Source of the DNA: an uncultured Clostridia bacterium
GTDB taxonomy: Bacteria > Bacillota > Clostridia > Christensenellales > UBA3700
NCBI GenBank assembly: GCA_944380395.1
Contig: CALWHM010000006.1
Coordinates: forward strand, 1 to 62,526
Direction: 5' to 3'
Length of the DNA: 62,526 bases
A program made the translations under genes and the position numbers. The notes under the pieces were generated by a model, which saw only the letters and a list, made by a program, of their open reading frames with translations, was not told the origin of the DNA and did not search any database. This document shows, piece by piece, positions 16,545 through 25,912 of the stretch; the first letter of the stretch is position 1, and each line of letters starts with the position of its first letter.

Positions 16545-16637
16545 GCGGTATTGGCAAGACATTTTTGCAAAAAGGCGCGGAAAAGACGCGCCGCAGGGAG
16601 CGCACTTTATCCCTTCCGCGCGACATAGTGAAAACAG
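16545..16637 (+). other. residual intergenic DNA before the rex promoter
   Basis: Contains one GC-rich hairpin (GGCGCG / CGCGCC, 16574-16592) without a T-run; nothing else recognised. Confidence 0.4.
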
Positions 16638-16666
16638 TTGACAAAATTTCTTTTATGCAATAGAAT
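16638..16666 (+). promoter_or_regulatory. rex promoter
   Basis: TTGACA and TAGAAT with a 17-nt spacer; transcription would start ~25 nt before the GTG. No clear Rex operator (TTGTTAA...TTAACAA) is visible here, so autoregulation is not supported. Confidence 0.85.
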
Positions 16667-16698
16667 GTTATATACTTATGTGTTAAGGAGGCAGAAAG

Positions 16699-17319
16699 GT
16701 GGAAAAGACGGTATCGCCGGCTATAATAAAGCGCCTGCCCAGGTACTACCGCGTAATCACTCACCTGGACGGGGAGGGACAGACGAAAGTATCCTCAAAA
16801 GTCATTGCGCAGCTTATGGATATCACAGCTTCGCAGGTCAGGCAGGATTTTTGCAGCTTCGGGGGTTACGGGCAGCAGGGCTACGGTTACGACGTGAAAA
16901 AGTTGAAGGCGGAGCTGGAAAACATAATGGGGCTGAACAAGCGCCACAATATGATAATCATCGGCGCGGGTAACATAGGCAGGGCGCTTGCCGGTTACAA
17001 GGGCTTCGGGGACGGCTTCAAAGTCACCGCCGTGTTCGACATCGCGCCCGAGGGGATAGACTTAAAGGACGTGCAGGTGCTGCCGATGAGCGGACTTAAA
17101 GAGTATTGCGCGGAAAACAAGGTGGACATTGCCGTGATTGCAACGCCCCGTTCGGCGGCTGCGGACGTGGCTCAGGCGGTGGTGGACGCGGGAATTAAAA
17201 ATATTTGGAATTTTGCACCTACGGAGCTGGATCTGCCCGGCGACGTGGTGGTGGAAAATATATCGATGAGCGAAAGCCTTTATGTGCTTAGCTATTATAT
17301 GAACCGACAGGAGGGGTAA
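16699..17319 (+). CDS. rex: redox-sensing transcriptional repressor Rex
   Basis: 206 residues, standard length. N-terminal winged helix (~1-80; RLPRYYRVITHL, ITASQVRQDFCSFGGYGQQGYGY) and a Rossmann domain for NADH/NAD (GAGNIGRAL near 94-102). The C-terminal helix that swaps between subunits (SESLYVLSYYMN) is present. Rex senses the NADH/NAD ratio and represses fermentative and reductive genes in anaerobes. The GTG start has AAGGAGG 7 nt upstream. greA begins 6 bp after the stop. Confidence 0.97.
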   Translation: MEKTVSPAIIKRLPRYYRVITHLDGEGQTKVSSKVIAQLMDITASQVRQDFCSFGGYGQQGYGYDVKKLKAELENIMGLNKRHNMIIIGAGNIGRALAGYKGFGDGFKVTAVFDIAPEGIDLKDVQVLPMSGLKEYCAENKVDIAVIATPRSAAADVAQAVVDAGIKNIWNFAPTELDLPGDVVVENISMSESLYVLSYYMNRQEG

Positions 17320-17325
17320 GAAAGT

Positions 17326-17793
17326 ATGGCAAATGAGTTCTATATAACTCAAAAAGGTCTGGACGAGCTGAAAGAAAAGCTCAACGAACTGAAAGTGGTA
17401 AAGCGTCCGGAGGCGTCCGAGAGGATAAAGCAGGCAAGAGAATACGGCGATTTGTCCGAGAACGCGGAGTACGACGCAGCCAAGGACGAACAGGCGATGA
17501 TAGAAGCCGAGATCAAAAAGATAGAAGCTCAAATAGAAAACGCTGTGGTCATAGAGGAAGTTCAGGGCGGCAGGACCGTCACGCTGGGCTGCACGGTAAC
17601 GCTTTTGGACCTTACTTACAACGAAGAAGAGGAGTGGACGATAGTCGGCACCAGTGAGGCTTCTTTCAGCGATCACAAGCTGAGCAACGATTCTCCTTTG
17701 GCAAAGGCGATAATCGGCAAAAAGAAGGGCAGCGTGGTGCAGGTGACTGACGTTGCCGAACCTTATGAGGTCAAAATAGTCGATATAAAGTAA
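17326..17793 (+). CDS. greA: transcription elongation factor GreA
   Basis: 155 residues. N-terminal coiled coil (~1-75) with the acidic tip [20 protein letters not shown] that enters the RNA polymerase channel to stimulate cleavage of backtracked RNA, then the FKBP-like C-domain ([22 protein letters not shown]). It sits between rex and lysS; the greA-lysS pair is common in Bacillota. Confidence 0.97.
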   Translation: MANEFYITQKGLDELKEKLNELKVVKRPEASERIKQAREYGDLSENAEYDAAKDEQAMIEAEIKKIEAQIENAVVIEEVQGGRTVTLGCTVTLLDLTYNEEEEWTIVGTSEASFSDHKLSNDSPLAKAIIGKKKGSVVQVTDVAEPYEVKIVDIK

Positions 17794-17825
17794 TACATTC
17801 CGAATACGGAACGAAGAGGTATAAT

Positions 17826-19325
17826 ATGGAAAAGGACGAACTTCAAGAATTGGGCGAAGCCATCCGTATCCGCCGTGAAAAGCTGGCGGCGCTTGTGGCG
17901 GAAGGGCGCGATCCTTTCAAAGAGGTAAAATTCGATAAGAACGCCGAAAGCTCTGACATAAAGCAGAAGTATTCCGAATACGAGGGCAAGGAAGTCAAAA
18001 TTGCGGGGCGCATGATAGCAAAGCGCGTTATGGGCAAGGCAAGCTTTGCCAAAATTTCCGATTTCGGAGGCACGATACAGATATATGTCAGCCGCGACGA
18101 TCTGGGCGAAGAAGCCTACGCGGGCTTCAAAAAGTCGGATATAGGCGACGTGATAGGCGTTACGGGCGTGGTGTTCACCACCAAGACGGGCGAAATATCC
18201 GTTCACGCTCATTCCATATGCCTTTTGGCTAAATCCCTTATGCCTCTTCCCGAAAAATATCACGGCTTGAAGGATACGGATACGCGCTACCGTCAAAGGT
18301 ACGTGGACCTTATCGCAAATCCGGAGGTCAAGGAAGTGTTCGTAAAGCGCAGCAGGATAATAAGCTGCATTCGCTCTTTCCTTGACGCCAGGGGATATAT
18401 AGAGGTGGAAACGCCTATTCTCAACACGATAGCAGGCGGAGCTTCCGCCCGTCCGTTCATCACCCACCACAACACGCTGGATATGGATATGTTCATGCGC
18501 ATAGCGCCCGAACTTTATTTGAAAAGGCTGGTCGTGGGCGGCTTTGAAAAGGTGTACGAAATAGGCAGACTTTTCCGCAACGAAGGTATGGACCCCAAAC
18601 ACAACCCCGAGTTTACCACGGTGGAATTGTATCAGGCTTATGCCGATTACAATACGATGATGGACCTTACCGAACAGCTTTTCGGCTATATAGCGGACAC
18701 GGTGTGCGGCACGCGCAAGATAACTTATCAGGGCGTTGAGGTGGATCTCACTTCGCCGTGGCGCAGGCTCACAATGGTGGACGCGGTCAAAGAGTACACG
18801 GGTATAGACTTTACCTGCGACGACGTGGCGGCGCTTGCCAAGCAGGCGGAGGCAAAGGGCGTGGAACTGCCCAAGGAACTCACTTGGGGCAAGTTGCTTT
18901 ACGAAGTGTTCGACAGGTTGGTGGAAGAAAAGCTGGTTCAGCCCACCTTTATCCTCGATTACCCGGTGGAAGTTTCTCCGCTTGCCAAAAAGAAGGCTTC
19001 CGACCCCCGCCTTACCGAGAGGTTCGAGTTCTTCATCACCGCGCGCGAAATGGGCAACGCGTTCTCGGAGCTTAACGACCCGCTCGACCAGCGCGAACGT
19101 TTCCTTGCGCAGGTCAGGGAAAGGCAGCAGGGCGACGACGAAGCGCAGATGATGGACGAAGATTACGTAAACGCGCTTATGTACGGACTTCCCCCCACGG
19201 GCGGTCTGGGCATCGGCGTGGACAGAATGGTAATGTTCTTCACCGACCAAGCCAGCATAAGGGACGTACTCTTGTTCCCTACGATGAAGCCCATCAAAAA
19301 GGACGGCGCTTCTTCAAAGGAATAA
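17826..19325 (+). CDS. lysS: lysyl-tRNA synthetase, class II
   Basis: 499 residues, normal length. N-terminal OB fold for the anticodon (~60-150; [23 protein letters not shown]), then the class II core: motif 1 ([11 protein letters not shown]), motif 2 ([17 protein letters not shown]) and motif 3 ([15 protein letters not shown]). Attaches lysine to tRNA-Lys in the cytoplasm. No T-box leader precedes it. The stop overlaps the next start (TAATG). Confidence 0.98.
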   Translation: MEKDELQELGEAIRIRREKLAALVAEGRDPFKEVKFDKNAESSDIKQKYSEYEGKEVKIAGRMIAKRVMGKASFAKISDFGGTIQIYVSRDDLGEEAYAGFKKSDIGDVIGVTGVVFTTKTGEISVHAHSICLLAKSLMPLPEKYHGLKDTDTRYRQRYVDLIANPEVKEVFVKRSRIISCIRSFLDARGYIEVETPILNTIAGGASARPFITHHNTLDMDMFMRIAPELYLKRLVVGGFEKVYEIGRLFRNEGMDPKHNPEFTTVELYQAYADYNTMMDLTEQLFGYIADTVCGTRKITYQGVEVDLTSPWRRLTMVDAVKEYTGIDFTCDDVAALAKQAEAKGVELPKELTWGKLLYEVFDRLVEEKLVQPTFILDYPVEVSPLAKKKASDPRLTERFEFFITAREMGNAFSELNDPLDQRERFLAQVRERQQGDDEAQMMDEDYVNALMYGLPPTGGLGIGVDRMVMFFTDQASIRDVLLFPTMKPIKKDGASSKE

Positions 19326-20596
19326 TGGGGCGTCAAGGCGATAAGAATTTGAAAGCGCCGCTTTACAAGGCGGTGCTTTTGCTTAACAAAAAGGACAAAG
19401 TCCGCTTTCATATGCCCGGTCACTGCGGGTGCGGGAGCGGACTTTTTGCAAGCGCGAAATACGATCTTACAGAGCTTTTCGGACTTGACAATCTGCACGC
19501 GCCGAGCGGAGTGATAGCTCAGGCGGAAGAACTGCTTGCCCGCGCTTACGGGTGCGACAGGGCGTACATCTTCACCTGCGGCGCCACGGCGTGTATGCAC
19601 GCCGCTCTTGCGTATGCGCGCACGCGCGGAGATATATTGTTTACGGGCGATATGCACTACTCCTTTTATTCAGGGCTGGAGCTTATGGGGATAAAGGCGG
19701 AGTACGTGCCGAAAAAAGGGCTGGAAGAGCGCCTTGCAAGGGGCGCGGGCAGCCTGTTCTTCACTTCTCCCGATTACCTCGGCAGACTCAACGGCGGCGA
19801 GGAGATAGCCGCGGCATGCAAGAGGCATAACGTGCTCAGCGTTGCGGACTCCGCGCACGGGGCGCACTTTGCGTTTTCACGGCTGCTGCCGCGTTCGCTC
19901 ACGCATACGGCGGATATAACCGTGGTTTCAATGCACAAGACTATGGACGTATACGGCGGCGGCGCGTTGTTGTGCGCAAACGGACGGCACGCGGACAGTC
20001 TTGCCGCATATCGGTCTTTGGTGCACACCACGTCGCCGTCCTATCTAACGATGGCGTCCATCGACTTTGCCCGCGCGGTCTGGGAGAGGGACGGGGAAGA
20101 ATTTTACAAGGACATCGCGGAAAAAACAAGCGCGCTTTCTCTTCCGAACGGATATACCGCCGTGCGCACGGACGACATATCCAGGCTTGTGATAAACTGC
20201 GCGGGGGACGCATACGACGCGGCAAAAAAGCTGGCGCGGCAGGGAATATACTGCGAAGCCGCCATCGGCGAAAACTTGGTTTTTATCGTCACGCCGCACA
20301 ACGCGGATAAATTGCGCGTATTGAGCAAGGCATTGGAGAGCATAACGCCCGCTCCGCTCAAAAAAGCGCCCGAACTCAACCTGAAAAAAAGCGGAAAGAC
20401 GTGCGGAGAAACTCTTCTTCTGCCTGTTGAAGAATGCGCAGGGAAGATTGCCGGCGCGGACATCTGTCTGTATCCGCCGGGCGTACCCGTCATTTACCGC
20501 GGGGATATTTTGGATAAAAACGCCGTGCAATTCATAAAGGACTTTGAATGCCGCCTGTCTCCGCTTGCATACGGGCGCGTGATTGTGTTAAAATAA
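19325..20596 (+). CDS. Orn/Lys/Arg decarboxylase-family PLP protein (YaaO-like)
   Basis: 423 residues. PLP fold type I enzyme of the Orn/Lys/Arg decarboxylase class: FHMPGHCG near the N-terminus, VADSAHGAHF, and the PLP-binding Lys205 in SMHKTMD. It is shorter than biodegradative decarboxylases (~700 aa), like B. subtilis YaaO and SpeA-type proteins, and the C-terminal domain keeps the LYPPGVPVIYRGD segment. The position directly before tmk matches yaaO in Bacillota. Substrate (arginine, lysine or ornithine) is not settled. Confidence 0.9.
   Translation: MGRQGDKNLKAPLYKAVLLLNKKDKVRFHMPGHCGCGSGLFASAKYDLTELFGLDNLHAPSGVIAQAEELLARAYGCDRAYIFTCGATACMHAALAYARTRGDILFTGDMHYSFYSGLELMGIKAEYVPKKGLEERLARGAGSLFFTSPDYLGRLNGGEEIAAACKRHNVLSVADSAHGAHFAFSRLLPRSLTHTADITVVSMHKTMDVYGGGALLCANGRHADSLAAYRSLVHTTSPSYLTMASIDFARAVWERDGEEFYKDIAEKTSALSLPNGYTAVRTDDISRLVINCAGDAYDAAKKLARQGIYCEAAIGENLVFIVTPHNADKLRVLSKALESITPAPLKKAPELNLKKSGKTCGETLLLPVEECAGKIAGADICLYPPGVPVIYRGDILDKNAVQFIKDFECRLSPLAYGRVIVLK
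20565..20594 (+). promoter_or_regulatory. internal promoter for leaderless tmk mRNA
   Basis: TTGCAT and TAAAAT with an 18-nt spacer lie inside the end of the yaaO-like gene. The -10 ends exactly 6 nt before the tmk ATG, and there is no Shine-Dalgarno in between. Confidence 0.55.
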
Positions 20597-20600
20597 AGCT

Positions 20601-21224
20601 ATGTTCAAGGGAAAATTCGTCACTATAGAAGGGTGTGAAGGCGTGGGCAAGACCACGCAGGTGGAGCTGCTGAAACAAAAATTTTCGGGGCGCGACGACG
20701 TGCTGTTTTTGCGCGAACCGGGCGGCACCGCCATATCCGAAAGTATCCGCCGTATTATTTTGGACGTGGACAATAAAGAGATGTGCGGAACGTGCGAAGT
20801 GCTGCTGTACTCCGCGGCGCGCGCTCAGCTTGTGGAGCAGGTGATAAAGCCCGCTTTGAAAAACGGCATGATCGTCATATGCGACAGGTTCACGGACTCC
20901 ACGTTGGCTTATCAGGGCTATGCGCGCGGTCTGGGCGCGGATATGGTGGAAACGCTCTCTTCCATAGCGTGTTCGTCCCTTGTGCCCGACGTCACGATAT
21001 TTTTGGACTTGGATCCCGCCGCGGCTTTTTCCAGAAAGGGCGGGGCGGACAAGTCGGACAGGCTGGAACAGGCGGGAGAGGAATTTCATCGCCGCGTATA
21101 TCGGGGATATAAACTCATAGCGCAAAAATATCCCGAACGCGTGGTGAGCGTTCCCGCGGGCGGAAGCGTGGAAGAAGTACACTTTGCCGTGCTTGCCGCG
21201 CTTGAAGAAAGGGGAGTGAAGTGA
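20601..21224 (+). CDS. tmk: thymidylate kinase
   Basis: 207 residues. P-loop GCEGVGKTT at 11-19, the FLREPGGT dTMP-binding motif, the DRFTDSTLAYQGYARG segment (DRY-like) and a LID-type region near KSDRLEQ. Phosphorylates dTMP to dTDP. Only 4 nt separate it from the previous gene and no ribosome site precedes the ATG, so it may be translated from a leaderless transcript or by reinitiation. Its stop overlaps holB (GTGATGG). Confidence 0.97.
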   Translation: MFKGKFVTIEGCEGVGKTTQVELLKQKFSGRDDVLFLREPGGTAISESIRRIILDVDNKEMCGTCEVLLYSAARAQLVEQVIKPALKNGMIVICDRFTDSTLAYQGYARGLGADMVETLSSIACSSLVPDVTIFLDLDPAAAFSRKGGADKSDRLEQAGEEFHRRVYRGYKLIAQKYPERVVSVPAGGSVEEVHFAVLAALEERGVK

Positions 21225-22171
21225 TGGACCTTTCCCTTCTTCTTTCAGACAGCAAGCCGCTGGAAATATTCAAAAAGGACAAGCGCGAGGGGGAACTTTC
21301 CCACGCTTACGCGCTGTTCGGTGAGGATGTTTTCGCAATGGAATGGCTGCTGCGTGAAATGGCTAAAACGGCGGTATGTCCCGTCGGCGGCTGCGGAAAG
21401 TGCGCCGCGTGCACGGCGCTGGACGGAGGCGTGCACCCGGACGTAAAGTTTTATTCGGACAGGCTGGACGTGCGCGACGTAAACGAGCTTTTGGAAGACT
21501 GCGCCAAGTATTCCGTGGAAGGCGGCTTAAAGGTTTACGTGGTCTTTCAGCTGGACAAAACGCTTGCTCCGGCGCAGAACAAACTGCTCAAAACGGTGGA
21601 AGAACCGCCCGAAGGCGTGCTGTTTTTGTTCGGCATAGTAAAGCCCAACGCCGTGACGGAAACGCTCAGGTCGCGCTGCAAAAAGCTGTACTATACGGGC
21701 GTGGAGCAGTCCAGGCTGGAAGAGGCTCTGGAAAGAGAGTGCGGGGAAAACGAGAACAGCCGCAGGGCAGCCGCATATGCGGGAGGAAACATTTCGCGCG
21801 CGCTCAAATTCGCACAGGACGCGGAATTTGCGCGGGACGCGGACGACATAATAGCGCTTTTGGGAAGCATGCAGAAAAGCAGCGGCGTTCCCGCGGAGGC
21901 GGCAAGGCTGATACAGGACAAAGAGCACGTGGCGCGCTATCTGGACATTACGGAGATAGTGCTGGATATGATGGAAAAATACAAGCGCAAGCTTACGCGC
22001 GGAGGCGGCGGCATAGCGCACATCGCGCAGTCTTTTTCCTATGCCGCATTGGGACAATGCGAGTATCTGGTCAACGACTGCCGCAAGAGGTTGGAGAGCA
22101 ACTGCGCTCCTTCCGCCGTGCTGGACACGCTTTTATTCGGAATTTTGGAGGTCAAATATAAATGTCGCTGA
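21224..22171 (+). CDS. holB: DNA polymerase III delta' subunit (HolB)
   Basis: 315 residues. Clamp-loader AAA+ fold with the zinc-binding CGKCAACTAL cluster (CPVGGC before it), KLLKTVEEPPEGVLFLF and the LRSRCKKLYY segment. The Walker A is absent (LFGEDVFAMEWLL), as expected for delta' which does not hydrolyse ATP. ATG 21224 overlaps the tmk stop; GTG 21221 is an in-frame alternative. The tmk-holB-ricT order is conserved in Bacillota. Confidence 0.93.
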   Translation: MDLSLLLSDSKPLEIFKKDKREGELSHAYALFGEDVFAMEWLLREMAKTAVCPVGGCGKCAACTALDGGVHPDVKFYSDRLDVRDVNELLEDCAKYSVEGGLKVYVVFQLDKTLAPAQNKLLKTVEEPPEGVLFLFGIVKPNAVTETLRSRCKKLYYTGVEQSRLEEALERECGENENSRRAAAYAGGNISRALKFAQDAEFARDADDIIALLGSMQKSSGVPAEAARLIQDKEHVARYLDITEIVLDMMEKYKRKLTRGGGGIAHIAQSFSYAALGQCEYLVNDCRKRLESNCAPSAVLDTLLFGILEVKYKCR

Positions 22172-23019
22172 TAGTGGGAGTCAGATTCAAAAACAACGGA
22201 AAAACTTATTATTTCGACCCGGGCACCCTTTCTTTGGAGGCGGGCGACAACGTGATAGTGGAAACCGCCCGCGGTTTGGAGTGGGGCAAGGTCAGCATAG
22301 CCAACACGCAGGTGGACGATAAGGAAGTGTCCAATCCGCTCAAGCCCGTGGTGAGGCGCGCCACGAAAGAGGACGACGAAAGGGCGGAAGAAAACGAACG
22401 GCTGGGCAAGGAAGCGGTGAAGATAACCGCTCAAAAGGTGGAAAAACACAAGCTGAATATGAAGCTGGTGGGGGCGGAATACTCCTTTGACCGCAGCAAG
22501 GTGACCATATTCTTCACCGCAGACGGCAGGGTGGATTTCCGCGAGCTGGTCAGGGATATAGCCGGCGCCCTGCACACGCGCATAGAACTCAGGCAGATAT
22601 ACGAAAGGGACGACATACGTCTGCGTGGGTCTTTGGGACCGTGCGGTATGCCGTGCTGCTGCATCACCTATTTGAACGAGTACGAAAAGGTGACGGTGAA
22701 GATGGCTAAAAATCAGAACTTATCTCTCAACCCCACCAAAGTGAGCGGTATGTGCGGAAAACTTATGTGCTGTCTGCGCTATGAGAACGATTATTATGCC
22801 GAAACTTGTAAACTTATGCCTAAGGTTGGCGCACGCGTAAAAACCGCCGACGGAAATGTTAAAGTAGAGGGCGTAGACCTGCTCAAACGGCAGATACGCG
22901 CCAGCTTGGAGAACAAGGACGGCGGCATAGAGATAAAGGTCTACAAGCTCGGAGAATTTGAAATGACTTCCAAGCCGCGTGAGCGCGAGGAAGAAGAGGA
23001 CGATCCGGGAGAAGAATAA
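22162..23019 (+). CDS. ricT: PSP1-domain protein RicT (YaaT)
   Basis: 285 residues, overlapping holB by 10 nt. The PSP1 domain spans ~60-150 (FRELVRDIAGALHTRIELRQI). It has the conserved cysteines GPCGMPCCC and MCGKLMCCLRYE, which in the B. subtilis RicAFT complex hold [4Fe-4S] clusters. RicT regulates RNase Y activity, and through it sporulation and competence in Bacillus. The C-terminus is very acidic. Confidence 0.95.
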   Translation: MSLIVGVRFKNNGKTYYFDPGTLSLEAGDNVIVETARGLEWGKVSIANTQVDDKEVSNPLKPVVRRATKEDDERAEENERLGKEAVKITAQKVEKHKLNMKLVGAEYSFDRSKVTIFFTADGRVDFRELVRDIAGALHTRIELRQIYERDDIRLRGSLGPCGMPCCCITYLNEYEKVTVKMAKNQNLSLNPTKVSGMCGKLMCCLRYENDYYAETCKLMPKVGARVKTADGNVKVEGVDLLKRQIRASLENKDGGIEIKVYKLGEFEMTSKPREREEEEDDPGEE

Positions 23020-23051
23020 AAGCGAGCGTCTGCCCTCGCTCGGAGGGCGGC

Positions 23052-25304
23052 ATGACGACGGCAAAAAGCGTATTGTTCATCATTGCCGCGTGCACCTGTA
23101 TGGTGTGCGCGGTTTTTGTTCTTCCTCTCACGCACGGCGCGGAGGACGGAGTTGAGGCGGCTTTATGTGCTGCGGAAGAAAAATTGCTCATATCAAGCGC
23201 GGAAGATTGGAACGCCTTTGCGGGGGAGATAGCGGCGGGCGAGGGCTTTTTCGGAAAAACGCTCACGCTTACGGCGGACATAAGCGGGAACATATTGCCT
23301 TTGGGCAGTAAGGAAACGCCCTTCTGCGGCACGCTGGACGGCGCGGGGCACATAGTCTATTCGGACATAGACGGGGAAGATTACACCGCGCCCGTGGGCT
23401 ACCTTTCGCGGGGCGCCGTCCGCCGTTTGGGCGTGCACGGGGATATGAGCGGAGAGCAGGCGGTGGGCGGAGTGGTCGGCTTTAACGATCGCGGCAGGGT
23501 GAAAGAGTGCTACCACTTCGGCACGGTGAGCGCGGACAACTACGCGGGCGGCGTGGTCGGAGAAAACAGGGGAGAGATAATCGACTGTTACAACATAGGT
23601 GATGTGCGTGCGCGCGGAGAGGGGAGATTTGCCGGCGGTATAGCCGCCACAAACGACTATGACGGCAAGATAGAAAACTGTTACGCCGTATCGCGCGCCG
23701 AATGCGACATATACGGCGGCGCCGTGGGGTATGCCGGGCGCGGCGGGATTTTGAACTGCGGTTATGATTCGTCGCTTTGCGACAGGGCTTATTCGGAGGC
23801 GGGCAACGCCGTGCTGGACATAACGGCTATGACAAGCGATCAACTTGCGGGCACCGCGCTTTCGGACGCGTTTGCCGTGTACGGAAAGAGCACGGAAGGG
23901 TGGACTGCGTATCCGCGCCTTATCGCCGTGGACGGAAAGCAGAACGAACTTGCGCTTTGGGGCGACCACCTGATAAGCGGAGATCTGATAATGTTCTGTA
24001 ACGGGGAAAGCAGCTATATCGTGGGCAGACAGAACGCTTATCTTCCGAATCCCGACCGCACGGGATACTCGTTTACGGGCTGGTTCACGCAGGACGGAGA
24101 GCGGGTGCTTTCCGCCGAGGGCAGCGGCGACATACGCCTTTACGCCCGCTTTGAGATAATATCTTACATAATATCGTTTGATTTGGGCGGAGGCGAATTT
24201 GCGGAAGGCTTTGCGCCCGCGCTAACATACACGGTGGAAAGCGGCGCGGTTTTACCGGGTGAAGGGGATATTGTTATGGACGGAATGAGTTTTTCCGGCT
24301 GGGTTGACGAAGAGGGAAACGCCGTGGAGAGTATCCCCGCGGGGAGCGTGGGAAATATCACGCTTAAAGCCGAATGGAAGCCCACGGCGATAGCCGTTAT
24401 ATCCGATGTGGGGAACAGATATTTTTGGGTGATAGCGGATGTGGCGCTGGGCGTTATACTGCTTGTAGAGGCGGCGGCGATCGCGCGCGTGAGAAAGCGC
24501 AGAAGGGCGGCGGCTTACGCCTTTGCTCCCTTCTCCGCGGGAATGATATTTTATCCGGGCGGATTTATTTTGGCTTGCGCGGAGCTGGCGCTCATTCTGC
24601 TTATGCCGCTTTTGCTGATAAGGCGCAGACACGCCGCGGCGGTGGCTGCCGAACAGATAGAATATCCGAAAGAAGCTTATTTTGAAGAGGAAGAAGAACC
24701 CGTCGTCTACGGTTTGGGCTCTCCCGAACGGCGGCTTATGCTCCCGTCGTTTGAGCCGCTCAGGGGAGTGGAAGCGATAGATCTGCATATGCGTTACCGC
24801 AACTCTTTCACCGCCCGCCTTGCAATGAGCAACGCCACGGCTAAGGAACTTTACCGCTCCTTCAAATCTTACGCCCTTTCCTTCAATAAGGTGAAAAGCA
24901 GGATAAGTTGGGGCGGGGAAACCTTCCACGCGGGCAGAAAGCGCCTTGCGGTGCTCACCGTGGCGGGCAACTGTCTGCGCATATATTTCGCTCTCGACCT
25001 TTCCGAAGTGCCCGCGCGCTACAAGGCGGAATTTAAAGGCGGAGTCAAAAAGTATTCGGCAACACCCGCGATGGTAAAGGTGCGTTCGCGGCGCGCCGCG
25101 CGCAGGGCTGCGGAACTGTTCGACGCGGTCGCGGAAAAATTCGGTTTGACGCGTGCGGAAAACGCGGAGCTTGTTTTAGACAACGAGGACGTCTTGCAGG
25201 GCAGATTTTCCGGAAGAGAGGAACTGCTCAGCGGCGGATATATCCGTTCGGACATCACGTTCACTTCGCCCGCGGAGGATACGGACGGGCGAAACAGCGC
25301 GTAA
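23052..25304 (+). CDS. surface GLUG/InlB-repeat protein with two membrane helices and a cytosolic domain
   Basis: 750 residues. An N-terminal signal/anchor (~1-30) leads to an extracellular region with GLUG-type repeats (~135-230; GGVVGFNDRGRVKECY, GGVVGENRGEIIDCY) and two Listeria-Bacteroides (InlB B-type) repeats (~340-460; GYSFTGWFTQDG, MSFSGWVDEEG). Two hydrophobic segments follow (~465-485 and ~505-530), the first ended by RVRKRRR. The last ~180 residues are predicted cytosolic, with YRNSFTARLAMS, KSRISWGGETFHAGRKRLAVL and LRIYFALDL. I recall that cytosolic block from other clostridial membrane proteins; its function is unknown. Ribosome site GGAGGGCGG before the ATG, 32 bp after ricT. 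Confidence 0.85.
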   Translation: MTTAKSVLFIIAACTCMVCAVFVLPLTHGAEDGVEAALCAAEEKLLISSAEDWNAFAGEIAAGEGFFGKTLTLTADISGNILPLGSKETPFCGTLDGAGHIVYSDIDGEDYTAPVGYLSRGAVRRLGVHGDMSGEQAVGGVVGFNDRGRVKECYHFGTVSADNYAGGVVGENRGEIIDCYNIGDVRARGEGRFAGGIAATNDYDGKIENCYAVSRAECDIYGGAVGYAGRGGILNCGYDSSLCDRAYSEAGNAVLDITAMTSDQLAGTALSDAFAVYGKSTEGWTAYPRLIAVDGKQNELALWGDHLISGDLIMFCNGESSYIVGRQNAYLPNPDRTGYSFTGWFTQDGERVLSAEGSGDIRLYARFEIISYIISFDLGGGEFAEGFAPALTYTVESGAVLPGEGDIVMDGMSFSGWVDEEGNAVESIPAGSVGNITLKAEWKPTAIAVISDVGNRYFWVIADVALGVILLVEAAAIARVRKRRRAAAYAFAPFSAGMIFYPGGFILACAELALILLMPLLLIRRRHAAAVAAEQIEYPKEAYFEEEEEPVVYGLGSPERRLMLPSFEPLRGVEAIDLHMRYRNSFTARLAMSNATAKELYRSFKSYALSFNKVKSRISWGGETFHAGRKRLAVLTVAGNCLRIYFALDLSEVPARYKAEFKGGVKKYSATPAMVKVRSRRAARRAAELFDAVAEKFGLTRAENAELVLDNEDVLQGRFSGREELLSGGYIRSDITFTSPAEDTDGRNSA

Positions 25305-25359
25305 AACGCGTTCCAAGCGGAAAAGTTGCATTAACTTGCTTAATTTTCGGTGCAAAATA

Positions 25360-25388
25360 TTTACATATTTTTCCTGCCGTGCTATAAT
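25360..25388 (+). promoter_or_regulatory. ferredoxin promoter
   Basis: TTTACA and TATAAT with a 17-nt spacer; leader of ~36 nt with GGAGGTAAC before the ATG. Strong by inspection, as expected for an abundant protein. Confidence 0.85.
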
Positions 25389-25430
25389 ATACTCAAATAC
25401 GGCTTGCGCCGAATATATGGAGGTAACAAA

Positions 25431-25607
25431 ATGGCTTTCGTAATTGATAAGGAAAAATGCATCGGCTGCGGCTCCTGCGCCGGCACCTGCCCCGTTGAGG
25501 CTATCGCCGATACCGATGACGGTAAGTTCGCCATCGATCCCGAAAAGTGCCTGTCCTGCGGTTCCTGCGCCGGCGGCTGCCCCGTTGAAGCTATCAGCGA
25601 GGAGTGA
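25431..25607 (+). CDS. 2x[4Fe-4S] ferredoxin
   Basis: 58 residues, typical clostridial length. Two CxxCxxCxxxCP motifs: CIGCGSCAGTCP and CLSCGSCAGGCP, each followed by VEAI. Small acidic electron carrier for fermentative redox reactions. It has its own strong promoter and terminator, so it is monocistronic. Any upstream in-frame ATG (25350) precedes the promoter and is discounted. Confidence 0.97.
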   Translation: MAFVIDKEKCIGCGSCAGTCPVEAIADTDDGKFAIDPEKCLSCGSCAGGCPVEAISEE

Positions 25608-25610
25608 GTG

Positions 25611-25633
25611 AAAAGCGGCTTTGCCGCTTTTTT
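25611..25633 (+). terminator. ferredoxin terminator
   Basis: AAAAGCGGC-TTT-GCCGC followed by TTTTTT, 4 nt after the stop. Confidence 0.92.
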
Positions 25634-25858
25634 CTTGTTCGGCGGAGCGCGCTTTATGCCGTCTTGCGTAAAGGGCGCTCCGTGCGGAATAAAATTCGGC
25701 TTCTGCCGGCAAACCGTCGTTCGGCGCTGCGCCGATTTTTTATTTTTCAAAGAGTAAATATCCCGATAACCGCAAGTTATTCCGCCGCGAAAGCGCGGCT
25801 TTTTACGCGCGATTTCCGCCTTGAATGAGGGCTTGACGCGCTCCTTTTATTTTTTTAC
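25634..25858. other. intergenic region before pyr operon
   Basis: No gene seen. It holds a GGAGCGC...GCGCTCC pairing (25635-25682), a terminator-like hairpin at 25721-25747 and a shorter CCGCG...CGCGG hairpin near 25785-25799 followed by CTTTTTAC. No PyrR-binding leader or other known riboswitch was recognised. Confidence 0.5.
25721..25747 (+). terminator. terminator-like hairpin upstream of pyrB
   Basis: TCGGCG-CTG-CGCCGA followed by TTTTTATTTTT. It lies upstream of the pyrB promoter, so it more likely insulates than attenuates. Confidence 0.7.
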
Positions 25859-25888
25859 TTGCCAACTTATGCGTGCGTGTGTTATTAT
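25859..25888 (+). promoter_or_regulatory. pyr operon promoter
   Basis: TTGCCA and TATTAT with an 18-nt spacer; the leader is about 18 nt, too short for an attenuator, and includes AAGGA 8 nt before the ATG. Confidence 0.65.
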
Positions 25889-25912
25889 ATAAAAAATACA
25901 AGGATTTTTGCC

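Noticed and set aside
16638-16698. Rex operator in the rex promoter
   Set aside because: TGTTATATACTTATGTGTTAA lacks the symmetric TTGTTAA...TTAACAA pattern.
25608-25912. PyrR attenuator or other pyrimidine riboswitch
   Set aside because: The hairpins lie upstream of the best promoter, leaving a leader of only ~18 nt.
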